A DNA stretch of 5,910 nucleotides, from contig CAUYUA010000043.1 of the NCBI GenBank assembly GCA_963575675.1, positions 1 to 5,910 on the forward strand, read 5' to 3'. Made by a program: the position numbers and the translations under genes. The notes beneath the pieces were generated by a model. That model ran no database searches. It was not told where the DNA came from and saw only the letters and a program-made list of their open reading frames with translations. Shown piece after piece: positions 4,918-5,910 of the stretch. The stretch comes from CAUYUA01 sp963575675. GTDB taxonomy: Bacteria > Pseudomonadota > Alphaproteobacteria > Azospirillales > Azospirillaceae. How positions within the stretch are numbered: the stretch's first letter is position 1; the number at the start of each line of letters is the position of its first letter.

Positions 4918-5910
4918 ATGTTTTAATTGACGAAGTGCATCGCGACATCGCTATTCTGCGCAACAAAACTCCCGGAGAAGCTGTTGAGCATATTCGTCGT
5001 CTTAGCGATGAAATGGCTAAGTCTCTTACGGGACTTCAAGAAATTGCTCTTCAAGTTTTAGCTCTTGGCCAAAAACGGACGGAAATTGCCAATAAAATTT
5101 TTTATATACAGAACCATATGCTTGAAACGGCTCCACCTATGATTAATGGGGCGAAAGCTTTATTGGCTCAATCCGCAGAGATAATCGTTCAGAACAATAG
5201 CAATGACATCAGAGACATCGTCGAGCGTCGTTTGGATCGTCTTGGTCTCCTTTCTGAACTCGAAGATTATGGAGAACATCTGTCATTTATTTCGGCGGCT
5301 CATCACTTGACGTTGCCGCCGTTGGTTATAGAAATTCTTCAAGACCAATGGAAACAAGCTCAAGCGGGCATGAAAAACACACTGCAACGAATCACTATGG
5401 CTTTTACTTCAGAAGAACAAAATTATTTGCGTGAGATTGTCGCAACTTTTATTAATAATTCTCCAGAATTATTTGTTATTCCTTCTCTTCCTTCGGAGTC
5501 TTCTGAGGAAACCGTATCAATCCTTGAAGTCTCCATTCGTCGACACATTGCCTTTAATCGTAAAATCAGCGCTTTAATTCTTCAAGAGAGAAACGCGCTG
5601 ACCCAAGCGCGCCAAGCTATTCCAGCCAACATCGCGCGTTCTGTCGAGAATTTGGTCTCGATTGCTTTGAGCGAATTCAGTTCTATTCTCGATATTAAAG
5701 CCGAAGGCAATCTCATCATTGGTTTGCTGAAAGCCGCCGCTGACGCTGCTTCGGAGCCCGCCCTGAATTTGCTGAAATCCCGTTACGCTCAATCCACCCA
5801 AGTTTTCGACCAAGCCACCAAACGCTTCATGGAAAGCGGTCTGGCCAAGTACAATCCGGATTTGGTTGTGCGCGTAAATGAACTCTCGGTTGTTTTGCGT
5901 GCTCTGGGGA
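4914..5910 (+). CDS. Sensor protein (histidine kinase or chemoreceptor), helical sensing domain, partial
   Basis: An uninterrupted frame of 332 codons running off the right edge without a stop. It is predicted almost entirely alpha-helical, rich in Leu, Ala, Glu and Gln, with no second membrane segment yet and no cysteine-rich or catalytic motif. The tone of the sequence (helices such as EMAKSLTGLQEIALQVLALG, and near the end LVVRVNELSVVLRALG) resembles the periplasmic helical-bundle sensor domain of TorS-like hybrid kinases, where a second membrane helix, HAMP and kinase domains would follow outside the window. ATG 4914 overlaps the TGA of the membrane-anchor frame (ATGA) and has no Shine-Dalgarno. 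On its own this product would lack an export signal or anchor, which favours a single gene with a frameshift at the junction. A chemoreceptor is equally compatible with what is visible. Confidence 0.65.
   Translation, partial: MNVLIDEVHRDIAILRNKTPGEAVEHIRRLSDEMAKSLTGLQEIALQVLALGQKRTEIANKIFYIQNHMLETAPPMINGAKALLAQSAEIIVQNNSNDIRDIVERRLDRLGLLSELEDYGEHLSFISAAHHLTLPPLVIEILQDQWKQAQAGMKNTLQRITMAFTSEEQNYLREIVATFINNSPELFVIPSLPSESSEETVSILEVSIRRHIAFNRKISALILQERNALTQARQAIPANIARSVENLVSIALSEFSSILDIKAEGNLIIGLLKAAADAASEPALNLLKSRYAQSTQVFDQATKRFMESGLAKYNPDLVVRVNELSVVLRALG

Noticed and set aside
5574..5813. 79-codon minus-strand frame
   Set aside because: Shadow of the long open sensor frame on the plus strand.

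Overview
The window opens in the leader-distal half of a type I-E-like CRISPR array (1-807). It then crosses a short trailer holding one orphan, decayed copy of the repeat (995-1022). Next come two transposase remnants lying back to back (an IS5-family piece on the minus strand and an IS1182-like piece on the plus strand, 1045-1920) and a gene-poor spacer (1921-2331). It ends with two signalling-type genes on the plus strand: a metallo-beta-lactamase-fold protein with two cyclic-nucleotide-binding domains (2332-4500), and the beginning of a membrane-anchored sensor protein that runs off the right edge (4642-5910). No cas genes, rRNA or tRNA are seen.

The organism is probably an alphaproteobacterium, perhaps of the Rhodospirillales. 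The MBL plus double cNMP-binding architecture, the long helical TorS-like sensor domain and the 'AGGGCTTTGCCCT ... CCAAAG ... CTTTGG' intergenic element are all things I associate with that group. This is recollection of families, not a search result, so it is moderate to low confidence.

Region by region: the array has 13 complete repeats plus the end of a fourteenth, and 13 spacers, all 33 nt except one of 32. The last repeat carries one substitution, so the right end is the old, leader-distal end; the leader and any cas operon would lie to the left, outside the window. Two neighbouring spacers are almost perfect hairpins, and one spacer reads as a pentapeptide-repeat coding sequence. The transposase remnants and the first ~740 bp of the MBL/cNMP gene share a striking property: homology continues from one reading frame to another, with many single-base frame changes and rather little substitution. 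From about 3075 to 4500 the same gene is perfectly open. This may be real pseudogenisation or low sequence quality in 1.4-3.07 kb.

Between the MBL/cNMP gene and the sensor gene lies a run of 15 G (4551-4565) immediately before a -10-like TAAAAT. The layout resembles length-tuned, phase-variable promoters. The sensor gene is itself split: its membrane anchor (4642-4917) and its large helical domain (4914-5910) are in different frames joined by an ATGA stop/start overlap. Both genes look like environmental or second-messenger signalling components, but the sequence alone does not show that they work in one pathway.
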